A stretch of DNA of 23,741 nucleotides from Christiangramia sp. (GCA_024635735.1 JAGXII010000069.1:1-23741), one strand, 5' to 3'. Positions 12,439-22,207 are shown, counted from the first letter of the stretch. Made by a program: numbers and translations. The notes: a model not told the origin generated them from the letters alone.

Positions 12439-15400
12439 TTGAAGAATAAATTCACAATTTATAACGCATCAGCCGGCTCGGGGAAAACATTTACTCTGGT
12501 CAAAGAATATCTTATCCTTCTTTTTGAATCAGATAAAAGAGATCGCTATAAAAATATTCTTGCAATTACCTTTACCAATAAGGCCGTTGGAGAAATGAAA
12601 AGACGAATTATAGAAAGTCTGGCCAATTTCTCCAAACCCGGCGTTACTCCTCTTAACAATCAAATGTTCCGTATCATTTCCGAAGAAACAGGGATAGATT
12701 CGGAAGAAATAAAGAAGAAATCGACGTCAATCCTCAAGAGTATTATTCATAATTACGCGGCATTTGAGGTCTCAACCATAGATGGATTTACACATCGGGT
12801 TTTAAGAACATTCGCGCGTGACCTGGGAATTCCTATGAATTTTGAGGTGGAGCTGAGCACAGAGGAAATCCTCATGGAGGCAGTAGACAGCCTTATTAGC
12901 AGGGCCGGAACCGATGAAAAACTCACCAGGGTCCTGGTAGACTTCACTCTTTCTAAGACCGATGAAGATAAAAGCTGGGATATTAGCAGGGATCTTTTTG
13001 AGATTTCCCGCCTTTTAGTGAATGAGAATAATCAAAAAGCCATTAAACTTCTAAAATCCAAAACCCTGGAAGATTTTGAAGTATTCACTAAAGAACTAAA
13101 AGGAAATCTCAGGGAAACGAAGAAAAATTTGAAGAACTCTGCCGATCTTTTCTTCGAAATAATCCACAATAATGGAATTGAAGAAAAAGATTTTAGCGGC
13201 GGATATGTTCCAAAACATTTCGCGAAACTTCAATCTGGCAATGCTTCTGTAAATTTTGAAACCAAATGGGCTAAAAATATAGAGGACCTTCCTTTATACC
13301 CTAAAAAATGTAGTGATACTGCCAAAGTTGCTATAGACTCAATTCAGCCTCAAATTGTGGAGATCTTTGAAGCGACGAAAAAAGCCTATTTCCAGATCGA
13401 ATTCCTTGAAGAAATTCAAAAAAATCTTGTTCAGTTATCTCTTCTAAATGAAATTAATCACGAAGTAGAAGAGATCAAAAAAGAAAGGAATATTGTTCTT
13501 ATTTCAGAATTTTACCCGAAAATTAGTGAACAGGTAAAAGATCAACCTGCACCTTTTATATATGAACGCCTTGGAGAACGTTATCACCATTACTTTATAG
13601 ATGAGTTTCAGGATACCTCTATTATGCAGTGGGAAAATCTTATTCCTTTAATAAATCACAACCTTTCCGGAAGTGAAATCAGTTCTGGTCTTACCATCGT
13701 AGGAGATGCAAAGCAAAGTATTTATCGCTGGCGCGGAGGAAGAGCCGAGCAGCTTATAGATCTAAGCCACGATAAAAATCCATTTCAAACCGAAAAAACA
13801 CTGGTTAATTTACCCGATAATTACAGAAGTGGTTCTGTAGTGGTAAATTTTAATAACAGCTTCTTCAACTACGCTGCTTCTATGCTGAGTTTTCCAGATT
13901 ATGCCGAACTTTTTCAGGAATCTTCTCAAACTCCAAAAAAGGGAAATTTTGGTTATGTTAACCTCAGCTTCCTGGAATGTGCTAATCGTGAGGAAGAGTA
14001 TGAAATTTATCCTGAAAAAATTCTGGAAATAATCAGGGAACTGGATGAAAAGCAGTTTGAACGCCGTGATATTTGTATTCTCACCAGAACCAGAAAAGAA
14101 GGCGTTAAAATAGCGGAATATCTTAGTTTGAATCAGGTTCCGGTGGTTTCTTCTGAAACCCTTCTTCTCTCACAGTCAGATAAAGTGAATTTTATAATCA
14201 ATTTACTTTCGTTATCGGTAAAACCTTCAGATGAAAAGATCAAATTTCTCGTCCTGGACTATCTTACCGAAAGATATTTAAATGAAGCTGAAACTTATTC
14301 AGTTTTATCTGAAAGTCTGCAAAAGCAGGGAAAAGATCTTTTTTTATGGCTGCTTCCTTTTGAAATTGAATTTGATCCCGAACAGCTTAAGAAATTCTCT
14401 ATCTATGAAGCTGTAGAGTATATTATAAGAAGTTTTAACCTTGTTCCAACTTCTGATGCCTACATTCAGTTTTTTCTGGACTTTGTTTTTGAAACTACAC
14501 AGAAATCGGTTACCGGATTAAATTCATTCCTCGAAAAATGGGAACAAAAGAAAGATAAATTAAGCATTGTGGTTCCTGAGGCTGAAAACGCGGTTCGTAT
14601 AATGACGATTCACAGTTCTAAAGGCCTTGAATTTCCTGTAGTGATCTATCCTTTTGCAAATTCTGAATTACAAAATACCCGCAATGACAATTTATGGCTT
14701 CCGTTAAATAATGAAAATGTTCCGGTGGCCTATATAAGCGCTTCGCGAAAAATGCTTAACTGGAATGAAGATATAGCGGGACAATACAAAGAACTCCTGG
14801 CGCAGAATGAGCTGGACACCCTTAATATATTATATGTGGCCTGTACGCGGGCAGCAGAAAGGCTTTATATACTTTCCAATTATAATGAGAAGCCAAAAAG
14901 TTCTCCTAATATTTCAGATCTACTAGTTGATTACCTGAAAGCTTCAGGAAACTGGAGTGGTGACAGGACCATAGAATTTGGACAATCTGATGGCCCCGTT
15001 CATATTACTGCACCTTCTAATACAAGTATAACCTCCCAAAGGTTCTTTTCTTCGGCGGTTCAAAACAACGCGGTGAATATTGTTACAAAATCGGGTTCAC
15101 TTTGGGATTCAAAACAACAGGAAGCTATAGAAAAAGGAGAGATCATTCACGAAATTTTATCGTGGATCCAGGCTTCAGAAGATCTTGAAAAGGCGATGCG
15201 AAAAGCAATTTCAACGGGACTTATCACCAGGAGTTCTGAAAAAGAAATTTCTGGAGTGATTTCAGGGATCATTCATCATCCTGAACTAAACCAATATTTC
15301 TCCACCGATATGAGAATACTCAACGAAAAGGAAATTTTATCAGTAACCGGAGAGAGACTGCGACCAGACCGTCTTAATTTTCAAGATAGAAAAGTTACAG

Positions 15401-15555
15401 TAATAGATTACAAGACAGGAGGATTTGTAGACAAGCATGAAAAGCAAGTTCAGGCCTACGCCAGGGTTCTTAAAAATATGGGATACGAAGTAGCAGAATG
15501 TTTACTGGTTTACACCCATGATCCTGTAAGTATAAAAAAGGTAAAAGAAGTTTAA
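12439..15555 (+). CDS. AddA/RecB-like UvrD-family helicase-nuclease
   Basis: 1038 aa. A superfamily 1 helicase of the RecB/AddA type: Walker A NASAGSGKT with K16-T17, motif Ia ITFTNKAVGEMKRRI, Walker B D388-E-F-Q-D392, motif III IVGDAKQSIYRWRGG, motif IV LPDNYRSG, motif V IMTIHSSKGLEFPVV and motif VI LYVACTRAAERLYIL. A C-terminal PD-(D/E)XK nuclease follows: GEIIHEILSWIQ, the catalytic D990-Y-K992 in VIDYKTGG, and QVQAYARVL. Such proteins unwind and trim double-strand break ends for recombination. The partner is most likely the AddB-like protein at 18520-21276. Start: TTG at 12439 gives the usual opening FTIYNASAGSGKT; no ATG or GTG lies upstream in frame. The CTATTTTTTG just before it resembles a -7 box but with one base too many. 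AddA is the better name because a nuclease is also present in the partner. Confidence 0.94.
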   Translation: MKNKFTIYNASAGSGKTFTLVKEYLILLFESDKRDRYKNILAITFTNKAVGEMKRRIIESLANFSKPGVTPLNNQMFRIISEETGIDSEEIKKKSTSILKSIIHNYAAFEVSTIDGFTHRVLRTFARDLGIPMNFEVELSTEEILMEAVDSLISRAGTDEKLTRVLVDFTLSKTDEDKSWDISRDLFEISRLLVNENNQKAIKLLKSKTLEDFEVFTKELKGNLRETKKNLKNSADLFFEIIHNNGIEEKDFSGGYVPKHFAKLQSGNASVNFETKWAKNIEDLPLYPKKCSDTAKVAIDSIQPQIVEIFEATKKAYFQIEFLEEIQKNLVQLSLLNEINHEVEEIKKERNIVLISEFYPKISEQVKDQPAPFIYERLGERYHHYFIDEFQDTSIMQWENLIPLINHNLSGSEISSGLTIVGDAKQSIYRWRGGRAEQLIDLSHDKNPFQTEKTLVNLPDNYRSGSVVVNFNNSFFNYAASMLSFPDYAELFQESSQTPKKGNFGYVNLSFLECANREEEYEIYPEKILEIIRELDEKQFERRDICILTRTRKEGVKIAEYLSLNQVPVVSSETLLLSQSDKVNFIINLLSLSVKPSDEKIKFLVLDYLTERYLNEAETYSVLSESLQKQGKDLFLWLLPFEIEFDPEQLKKFSIYEAVEYIIRSFNLVPTSDAYIQFFLDFVFETTQKSVTGLNSFLEKWEQKKDKLSIVVPEAENAVRIMTIHSSKGLEFPVVIYPFANSELQNTRNDNLWLPLNNENVPVAYISASRKMLNWNEDIAGQYKELLAQNELDTLNILYVACTRAAERLYILSNYNEKPKSSPNISDLLVDYLKASGNWSGDRTIEFGQSDGPVHITAPSNTSITSQRFFSSAVQNNAVNIVTKSGSLWDSKQQEAIEKGEIIHEILSWIQASEDLEKAMRKAISTGLITRSSEKEISGVISGIIHHPELNQYFSTDMRILNEKEILSVTGERLRPDRLNFQDRKVTVIDYKTGGFVDKHEKQVQAYARVLKNMGYEVAECLLVYTHDPVSIKKVKEV

Positions 15556-15651
15556 ATTTGTTCTCTGGGGGGCTTTATGGAATTTTCGATAATAGCTTCC
15601 AATAACTTATTTTTTTAAACAGAATATAAATACACGAAAAATAATCAAACT

Positions 15652-16845
15652 ATGTACACATCTATAAAAGAGCATTTGCAAAAAGAAATAGAAGAGATAA
15701 AGGAAGCCGGATTATATAAAAGGGAGCGAATCATCACAAGCCCCCAGGATGCGGTGATTAAAATCTCAACTGGTCAGGAAGTGATCAATTTCTGTGCGAA
15801 TAACTATTTGGGGCTGTCTTCGCATCCAGATGTTATCCAGGCCGCCAAGGACACTATGGATACCCATGGCTTCGGAATGTCCAGCGTACGTTTTATTTGC
15901 GGAACTCAGGATATTCATAAAGAACTGGAGCGCACCATTGCCGACTTTTATGGAACTGAAGACACCATTTTATATGCAGCGGCTTTCGATGCCAACGGAG
16001 GAATTTTTGAACCTCTTTTTACTGCTGAAGATGCGATTATATCAGATTCGATAAATCACGCCTCCATTATTGATGGGGTAAGACTTTGTAAAGCCGCCCG
16101 ATACCGTTACGAAAATGGCAATATGGAGGATCTGGAAAAACAATTAAAGGATGCTAATGAAAAAGGTGCCAGATTTAAAATTATTGTAACCGATGGCGTT
16201 TTCTCTATGGATGGGCTGGTAGCTCCACTGGACAAAATATGTGATCTGGCAGATAAATACGATGCTCTTGTAATGATTGATGAGTGTCATGCCACCGGAT
16301 TTATTGGTGAAAAGGGAATTGGAACACTCGAAGAAAAAGGAGTGATGGACCGCGTTGATATTATTACAGGAACTCTGGGAAAAGCACTTGGAGGTGCTAT
16401 GGGTGGATACACCACTGCAAAAAAAGAAATCATAGAAATTCTAAGGCAAAGATCCCGTCCATATCTCTTCTCAAATTCTTTGGCGCCGGCTATAGTTGGA
16501 GCTTCAATTAAGGTATTTGATATGTTGAAAAACGATGACAGCCTCAGAAAAAAACTAAAAGAAAACACGGCTTATTTTAAGAAGGAAATTAAGGATGCCG
16601 GTTTCGAAATTATAGATGGAGAGGCGGCTATTGTTCCTGTAATGCTGCACGATGCCAAGCTTTCTCAGCAAATGGCAGACAAATTACTGGAAGAAGGCAT
16701 CTATGTTATTGGTTTCTTTTACCCGGGAGTTCCAAAGGGAAAAGCTAGAATCCGGGTGCAACTTTCTGCTGCTCACGAGAAAGAACATTTGGATAAAGCG
16801 ATCGCGGCATTTAAAAAAATAGGAAAGGAATTAGGGGTAATTTAA
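15652..16845 (+). CDS. kbl: Glycine C-acetyltransferase (2-amino-3-ketobutyrate CoA ligase)
   Basis: 397 aa, collinear with E. coli Kbl as I recall it, including the landmark blocks INFCANNYLGL, SVRFICGTQDIHKELE, DANGGIFE, NHASIIDGVRLCKA, TDGVFSMDG and RQRSRPYLFSNSLAPAI. The PLP lysine is K244 in TGTLGKALGGAMGG; D210 and H213 in IDECHATGF contact the cofactor. The enzyme cleaves 2-amino-3-ketobutyrate with CoA to glycine and acetyl-CoA in threonine breakdown, or runs in reverse. The usual partner, threonine dehydrogenase, is not in the window. Other alpha-oxoamine synthases (serine palmitoyltransferase, BioF, HemA) share the fold, but these blocks fit Kbl best. It lies between the AddA-like gene (96-base gap) and ompA, with no obvious functional link to either. 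Confidence 0.95.
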   Translation: MYTSIKEHLQKEIEEIKEAGLYKRERIITSPQDAVIKISTGQEVINFCANNYLGLSSHPDVIQAAKDTMDTHGFGMSSVRFICGTQDIHKELERTIADFYGTEDTILYAAAFDANGGIFEPLFTAEDAIISDSINHASIIDGVRLCKAARYRYENGNMEDLEKQLKDANEKGARFKIIVTDGVFSMDGLVAPLDKICDLADKYDALVMIDECHATGFIGEKGIGTLEEKGVMDRVDIITGTLGKALGGAMGGYTTAKKEIIEILRQRSRPYLFSNSLAPAIVGASIKVFDMLKNDDSLRKKLKENTAYFKKEIKDAGFEIIDGEAAIVPVMLHDAKLSQQMADKLLEEGIYVIGFFYPGVPKGKARIRVQLSAAHEKEHLDKAIAAFKKIGKELGVI

Positions 16846-16956
16846 TGTTAACAAGTGAATTTAAAATTTGATAATTTATTCGTAAAATTATTGATTATCA
16901 GATCTTAAAACATCGCCAAATCGCTTGGAATCGCCCACTAATTAAGAAAACTTTAT

Positions 16957-16964
16957 TATTTTTG
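16957..16964 (+). promoter_or_regulatory. Probable -7 promoter element of the OmpA-family gene
   Basis: TATTTTTG matches TAnnTTTG exactly. Transcription near 16971 would give a 5' leader of about 60 bases before the ATG at 17032, the longest inferred leader in the window. Confidence 0.5.
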
Positions 16965-17031
16965 TCTTTGTTAATATGCATTAAGCACATACTTTTGTTA
17001 GCGATTAACACTTAAAACTAAACTATTAAAT

Positions 17032-18453
17032 ATGAAACATCTTAGCAAAATTGTAATGGCCTTTATATTCGTATTGGGCTTTACTACTGTTCAGGCACAG
17101 GATGCTGACAACCCGTGGGCCATAGGACTTGGCGTTAATGCGGTAGATTTCTATCCTGTTGGCGAGAATGCACCTCAGGGAGGATTCTTTGACGAATATT
17201 TCAACACAGGAGATCATTGGAATATTATCCCTGCTATCTCTAAGCTTACAGTTTCCAGATATCTTGGAGCAGGATTAGTTGCAGAGGTTGGAGGATCTTT
17301 AAACCAGATCAATAAATTTGGAGATAGATCTATTTCTGATCTTGCTTATTATTCAGCTGATGCCTCTTTAGATTACAGTCTTCGCGCTTTACTTAACGAC
17401 GGATGGTTTGATCCTGTTGTTGGTGTAGGTGGAGGTTATACCTGGATTGGTAATAAGGATGGTGAAGACCTTGCCAATTTTGATGGCGCTACTTTAAACG
17501 GGAAACTTGGAGTTAACTTCTGGTTCTCAGATAATATTGCTTTAGCAATCGAATCTAAATATAAGCATGCTTTCGAAACTGAAACTGCTTCTCATTTCCA
17601 GCATTCTGCTGGAATCAAATTCGTTTTTGGAGGTACTGATACCGACGGAGATGGAATTTATGACAAGGATGATGAATGTCCGGAACAACCAGGTCTTCCT
17701 GAGTTTAACGGATGTCCGGACTCTGATGGTGACGGAATCGAAGATCGTCAGGATGCATGTCCAAATGAAGCTGGTTTAGCTGAATTTGATGGATGTCCTG
17801 ATACTGATGGTGATGGTGTTGCCGATCCTGATGATGATTGTCCTGAAGTTGCCGGTCTTGCTGAAATGAATGGTTGTCCTGATGCTGATGGTGATGGTGT
17901 AAGAGATGATGAAGATGACTGTCCAAACGAAGCTGGTCCAGCTGAAAATGACGGATGCCCATGGCCTGATACTGATGGGGATGGAATCCTTGATAAGGAT
18001 GATGACTGTCCTGAAGTAGCTGGTGTTGCTGCATCTAACGGATGTCCGGAACCAACTGCTGAAGTAATTTCAGAATTGAATGAATATTCTAAAACAGTTC
18101 TTTTCGATCTTAACAAAGCGACTATCAGACCAGAATCTGAAGAAGCTTTACAGTCTATTCATGACATCATGCATGAGTACCCACAAACTATCTTCCATAT
18201 TGAAGGACATACAGATAGTACAGGTAGTGAAGCTTATAACATGAAGCTTTCAAAAGAGCGTGCTGTTTCTGTTAAAACCTGGTTAGAGAAAAATGGTATC
18301 CCAGCTAGCAGATTAACTTCTGAAGGATACGGTGAATCTCAACCGATTGCAACAAACAATACTGCTGCCGGAAGACAGGATAACAGACGTGTTGAAATTT
18401 CTTTAGATAAAGACAAAGAAATGAAAGACAAATCTGGTGATGAAATGAACTAA
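17032..18453 (+). CDS. OmpA-family outer membrane protein with thrombospondin type 3 repeats
   Basis: 473 aa. A signal peptide (residues 1-22, hydrophobic MAFIFVLGFTTV, then V-Q-A before QDAD) directs export. Residues about 25-200 look like an eight-stranded beta-barrel, with alternating aromatic and glycine patterns and the closing strand HSAGIKFVFGG. Residues 203-339 hold five calcium-binding TSP3 repeats, each of the form DxDGDGxxDxxDxCP with a closing GCP. Residues about 350-460 are an OmpA C-terminal domain: VLFDLNKATIRPES, FHIEGHTDSTG, LSKERAVSVKTWL and the peptidoglycan-binding end GRQDNRRVEISL. It probably ties the outer membrane to peptidoglycan. Its own promoter and terminator suggest a monocistronic, well-expressed gene, and codon choice is more uniform (GAA, GGT, GCT) than in its neighbours. 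Confidence 0.95.
   Translation: MKHLSKIVMAFIFVLGFTTVQAQDADNPWAIGLGVNAVDFYPVGENAPQGGFFDEYFNTGDHWNIIPAISKLTVSRYLGAGLVAEVGGSLNQINKFGDRSISDLAYYSADASLDYSLRALLNDGWFDPVVGVGGGYTWIGNKDGEDLANFDGATLNGKLGVNFWFSDNIALAIESKYKHAFETETASHFQHSAGIKFVFGGTDTDGDGIYDKDDECPEQPGLPEFNGCPDSDGDGIEDRQDACPNEAGLAEFDGCPDTDGDGVADPDDDCPEVAGLAEMNGCPDADGDGVRDDEDDCPNEAGPAENDGCPWPDTDGDGILDKDDDCPEVAGVAASNGCPEPTAEVISELNEYSKTVLFDLNKATIRPESEEALQSIHDIMHEYPQTIFHIEGHTDSTGSEAYNMKLSKERAVSVKTWLEKNGIPASRLTSEGYGESQPIATNNTAAGRQDNRRVEISLDKDKEMKDKSGDEMN
17638..18048 (+). repeat. Five TSP3-encoding repeats inside the OmpA gene
   Basis: Five units of about 81 bases encode DTDGDGIYDKDDECP, DSDGDGIEDRQDACP, DTDGDGVADPDDDCP, DADGDGVRDDEDDCP and DTDGDGILDKDDDCP, each followed by a linker ending GCP. 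The fourth and fifth units carry two extra residues after GCP (WP and EP). DNA similarity between units is high, so copy number may vary between strains. Confidence 0.9.
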
Positions 18454-18477
18454 TCATTTCTGAATAATTCCATAAAG

Positions 18478-18508
18478 AAAACGCTCCACATTGTGGGGCG
18501 TTTTATTT
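18478..18508 (+). terminator. Terminator of the OmpA gene
   Basis: AAAACGCTCCACA (18478-18490) pairs with TGTGGGGCGTTTT (18492-18504), with one G-U pair, followed by a T-rich tail. It ends only 12-16 bases before the ATG of the AddB-like gene. Confidence 0.9.
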
Positions 18509-18519
18509 ATTTTAGGGGT

Positions 18520-21276
18520 ATGGAATCATTTATTCGTGAGGTACTTCTCAACCTCCAAAAATCTTCACATAATTTATCTGATATTGTCTTCATACTGCCC
18601 AGTAAAAGAGCAGGCTCTTATCTTTTAAAAGAACTTTCGGCCATTTCAGAAGTCAATGTCTTTGCCCCTACTGTACTAAGCATTGAGGAGTTTACCGAGG
18701 AAATCTCAGGCCTGCAATCTATCGATAACACCATAAGCCTCTTTGAATTTTACGAAGCTTATAAGAACCAAACTTCCAAAGAAGAAAGAGAAGATTTCGA
18801 AACCTTTATTTCATGGGCTCAAAGCCTGATCCACGATTTTAATGAAATTGACCGGTATCTTATAGATTACAGATCCTTCTTTAACTATCTGTCCGGCATT
18901 CAGGATATCAATCACTGGTATTTACAGGATGAAAAAACAGAGCTCATTAAAAGATACCTGGCGTTCTGGAAAAAACTACCTGATTATTACGAAGGTCTGA
19001 GAGATCAACTTCTTGCAAAAGAGCAGGGATACCAGGGTTTAATATATCGCAAAGCTGCAGAAAATATTGAAAATTACACACGCCAGAATCAATCACATCA
19101 TGTATTTATTGGCTTCAACGCACTCAATGCTTCCGAACAATTAATTCTTCAGCATTTACTGGAAAGTGGAAAATCACATGTATTCTGGGACATTGATGAA
19201 ACTTTTTACAAAGACCGCTCTCATGGCGCTTCCATGTTTCTGCGTAAATACTTAAACGACTGGAAATATTATCAAAAATACCCATACAAAGAGTTCACAA
19301 ATCAATTTTCAGAAGAGAAAAATATCAAGCTTATAGGAGTACCTAAAAACATTGGGCAGGCTAAGTATTTAGGTGAAATATTATCCGATCTTGATATGGA
19401 GCAGTTAGAAAATACAGCAGTGGTTCTCGGGGAAGAAGAACTGCTATTACCTGTTTTAAACAGCCTTCCTTCCTCCATAAAAGATTTGAACATCACTATG
19501 GGTTTTCCTGTGAAAAATGCTCCTGTGAATTCATTATTTGAAGCACTTTTCCAGCTTCATATGGCGAAAACTGAAAGTTTCTATTTTAAAGAGGTAATCC
19601 AGATCGCTCATCACCCCTCCCTGCAATCTATTCTAAAGGAACATTCTGAAAATCTTATCGCTCAGATACATTCTGAAAATCTGGTATATCTTGACTATAA
19701 ACGGATTCTTGGCATGTTCCCGGAAGAGTTTCATGGTCTTATTAAATCATTATTTAAGTCAAAAAAAGATTCCATTGATGAGTTTATAGAAAGTCTGCAT
19801 GAAATTATTCAGCAATTAAAATCTCAACTTCATGAAGAAGAGGATAAATTAGGTTTGGAGTTTCTTTACCATTTCCACATACTATTTAATAAGCTTGAAA
19901 ACCTCAACAATCAATATCCCCATTTAAAAACTATTAAGGCACTTCATGGATTTTATAAGGAACTTGTGAGTACCCAAAGCCTGGATTTCCAGGGAAGGCC
20001 CTTTAAGGGACTTCAGCTTATGGGAATGCTGGAATCAAGGGCACTTGATTTTGAAACGGTAATCATCACCTCCCTTAATGAAGGCGTATTACCGGCGGGA
20101 AAATCTGATAATTCCTTTATCCCTTATGATCTTAAACAGCAATACCAGTTGCCTACCTATAAAGAGAAGGATGCCGTTTATACCTATCACTTCTATAGAT
20201 TGCTGCAACGCGCCAAAAATGTGTATTTATTATATAACACCGAGGCTGAAGGTTTAAATTCAGGAGAAAAGAGCCGTTTTATCACACAACTGGAAGTGGA
20301 AAATCAAAATTCACATACTTTAGAAAATATCCTGGTAAATCCTAAAGTTCCGGTATTGGGAGCCGAGTTAAAAGAGATCAAAAAAACTCCTGAAATTATG
20401 GCGAGAATAAGGTCTCTGGCTTCCTCAGGTTTCTCTCCTTCAGCACTTACCACCTATATTAGAAATCCGCTGGATTTTTATATCCAGTATGTTCTGGGGA
20501 TAAAAGATCAGGACGAAGTAGAAGAAACTGTCGCCTTCAATACTCTGGGAACGGTTGTCCATAATAGTCTGGAAAGCCTTTATAAGCCCTATGAAGGTAA
20601 AATTATAACTGAAGAAATTATTCTGAACTTTCTAAGCCAGGTAGAAGTACAAATTGCAACCGAATTTTCTAATAGTTATAGCAAAACACCATTGGATAAA
20701 GGTAAAAACCTGTTGATTTATGAGGTCGCCAAAAGATATTTGCAGAACTTTTTAAAATTTGAACTTCAGAGGGTAAAAGCCGGACAGGAAATAAAAATAG
20801 AACAGATAGAAACCGATCTTAATATACCTTTTGAAATAAAAAATATTGACTTCCCGGTTAATCTTCGCGGAAAAGTAGATAGATATGAGCTTTTAAATGG
20901 CATGCCCACCATAATAGATTATAAAACAGGTAGGGTGGAGAATTACCATTTGAATGTCACAGAGTGGGAGGAAATAACAAAAGATTATGAGAAATACTCA
21001 AAAAGTTTTCAGGTTTTAACGTATACCAGCTTGCTTTCACTGGAGAAACATCTTAAATTTCCTGCCGAAGCCGGAATCCTTTCTTTTAAGAACCTGAAAT
21101 CCGGATTTTTAAAGTTTGAAAAGAAAGAAAACGGAAGCCGAAACAAAGATTCTCTAATTACTGAAGAAACCCTTTCTTTATTTCAGGCAGAATTAAAAAA
21201 ACTCATTGTGGAAATCTGTAATCCGGAAGTTCCATTTATAGAAAAAGAAGTCAAAAAAAATCATGGAAGTTTCTAA
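18520..21276 (+). CDS. AddB-like PD-(D/E)XK nuclease subunit
   Basis: 918 aa from ATG 18520. The frame extends up to GTG 18493, but that lies in the preceding terminator, whereas ATG 18520 has AGGGG just before it. The N-terminal region (DIVFILPSKRAGSYLLKELS) resembles the degenerate helicase-like half of AddB/RexB proteins; I see no intact Walker A motif. The middle has RALDFETVIITSLNEGVLPAG, a block typical of AddB. The C-terminal nuclease includes FSPSALTTYIRNPLDFYIQY, LGTVVHNSLESLY, RGKVDRYEL, the catalytic D800-Y-K802 in IIDYKTGR, and FQVLTYTSLL. I do not see the four Cys of an iron-sulphur AddB nuclease. It probably pairs with the AddA-like protein at 12439-15555. The stop overlaps the hydrolase start by 14 bases. 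Confidence 0.88.
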   Translation: MESFIREVLLNLQKSSHNLSDIVFILPSKRAGSYLLKELSAISEVNVFAPTVLSIEEFTEEISGLQSIDNTISLFEFYEAYKNQTSKEEREDFETFISWAQSLIHDFNEIDRYLIDYRSFFNYLSGIQDINHWYLQDEKTELIKRYLAFWKKLPDYYEGLRDQLLAKEQGYQGLIYRKAAENIENYTRQNQSHHVFIGFNALNASEQLILQHLLESGKSHVFWDIDETFYKDRSHGASMFLRKYLNDWKYYQKYPYKEFTNQFSEEKNIKLIGVPKNIGQAKYLGEILSDLDMEQLENTAVVLGEEELLLPVLNSLPSSIKDLNITMGFPVKNAPVNSLFEALFQLHMAKTESFYFKEVIQIAHHPSLQSILKEHSENLIAQIHSENLVYLDYKRILGMFPEEFHGLIKSLFKSKKDSIDEFIESLHEIIQQLKSQLHEEEDKLGLEFLYHFHILFNKLENLNNQYPHLKTIKALHGFYKELVSTQSLDFQGRPFKGLQLMGMLESRALDFETVIITSLNEGVLPAGKSDNSFIPYDLKQQYQLPTYKEKDAVYTYHFYRLLQRAKNVYLLYNTEAEGLNSGEKSRFITQLEVENQNSHTLENILVNPKVPVLGAELKEIKKTPEIMARIRSLASSGFSPSALTTYIRNPLDFYIQYVLGIKDQDEVEETVAFNTLGTVVHNSLESLYKPYEGKIITEEIILNFLSQVEVQIATEFSNSYSKTPLDKGKNLLIYEVAKRYLQNFLKFELQRVKAGQEIKIEQIETDLNIPFEIKNIDFPVNLRGKVDRYELLNGMPTIIDYKTGRVENYHLNVTEWEEITKDYEKYSKSFQVLTYTSLLSLEKHLKFPAEAGILSFKNLKSGFLKFEKKENGSRNKDSLITEETLSLFQAELKKLIVEICNPEVPFIEKEVKKNHGSF

Positions 21277-22168
21277 AGAAAAAAACATTGTCATTGATGG
21301 CAAACATAATAAACCCATAGTCGCGGATATTATTTTTAAGGACGATGGCAAAGCTAAGCCCATTGTAATATTCTGCCATGGTTATAAGGGATTTAAGGAC
21401 TGGGGAGCCTGGGACACCATGGGAGAAAGAATTGCTAACGAAGGATTCTTTTTCGTAAAATTTAATTTTAGTCATAATGGAACTACTCCCGAGAATCTCA
21501 CAGAATTTCTAAATATTGAAGCTTTTGGAGATAATAACTATACCATAGAGCTGGACGACCTTCAGACCGTCATCGACTGGATCTTACTTCCGGATTTTAA
21601 ATTCGCCCAACAAATAGAAGTGGATAACATAAGTCTTATTGGTCATTCCCGGGGAGGCGGTATCACTTTGATCAAAGCTTCTGAAGACCATAGAATTAGT
21701 AAGCTCATTACTTTTGCCTCGGTATCTGATTTTGCCTCACGCTTTCCTGAAGGAAAAAAACTGGAACAATGGGAGAAAAAAGGTGTTCAGTATATCGTAA
21801 ACACGCGCACAAAACAACAACTGCCTCATCATTATCAATTTTATAGAAATTTTCGCGAAAACCGCGAGCGCCTGAATATCAAAAAAGCTGCGAAAAAACT
21901 GGAAATACCACATCTTATTGCTCATGGAAGTAGTGATACCAGGGTATCTATTGGCGAAGCAGGGAATTTATTTGAGTGGAGTCCCGCTCCAAAACTACTA
22001 CTTGTTGAAAATGCCGATCATGTATTTGGAACCAGCCATCCATGGGATGAGGAAGAATTACCAAAAGAATTTAAATATACACTTGAAAGCACCGTTAAAT
22101 TCCTGAAAGCAGATTCAGGAGAATTATGGGACGAATACGGGGACTCAGACTCAGAAGAAAACAATTAA
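21263..22168 (+). CDS. Alpha/beta hydrolase
   Basis: 301 aa. The alpha/beta-hydrolase fold is shown by IVIFCHGYKGFKDW (oxyanion-hole HGxxG-like segment), the nucleophile elbow G-H-S129-R-G-G, the acid D225 in HGSSDTRVSI and the base H253 in ENADHVFG. Relatives of this dienelactone hydrolase/acylaminoacyl-peptidase-like type cut esters or peptides; the substrate is unknown. There is no signal peptide. The ATG at 21263 lies 14 bases inside the end of the AddB-like gene, so the two are probably co-transcribed and translationally coupled, though a role in DNA repair is not implied by the sequence. The C-terminus is very acidic (WDEYGDSDSEENN). A strong terminator follows. Confidence 0.9.
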   Translation: MEVSKEKNIVIDGKHNKPIVADIIFKDDGKAKPIVIFCHGYKGFKDWGAWDTMGERIANEGFFFVKFNFSHNGTTPENLTEFLNIEAFGDNNYTIELDDLQTVIDWILLPDFKFAQQIEVDNISLIGHSRGGGITLIKASEDHRISKLITFASVSDFASRFPEGKKLEQWEKKGVQYIVNTRTKQQLPHHYQFYRNFRENRERLNIKKAAKKLEIPHLIAHGSSDTRVSIGEAGNLFEWSPAPKLLLVENADHVFGTSHPWDEEELPKEFKYTLESTVKFLKADSGELWDEYGDSDSEENN

Positions 22169-22170
22169 AT

Positions 22171-22207
22171 AAAAAAACCACTGCGCAAAACAGTGGTTTT
22201 TTTGTGG
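22171..22207. terminator. Bidirectional terminator between the hydrolase gene and tRNA-Ala
   Basis: AAACCACTG and CAGTGGTTT form a nine-pair stem flanked by an A run on the left and a T run on the right. It ends the hydrolase transcript on the plus strand, and on the minus strand it lies directly after the tRNA 3' end, so it serves both. Confidence 0.92.

Noticed and set aside
17705..18116. Long His/Gln-rich and Ser/Pro-rich frames opposite the TSP3 repeats
   Set aside because: They are antisense reflections of the repeated Asp/Gly codons, not genes.
18493..18519. GTG start adding nine residues to the AddB-like protein
   Set aside because: It lies inside the ompA terminator; ATG 18520 has an AGGGG sequence upstream.
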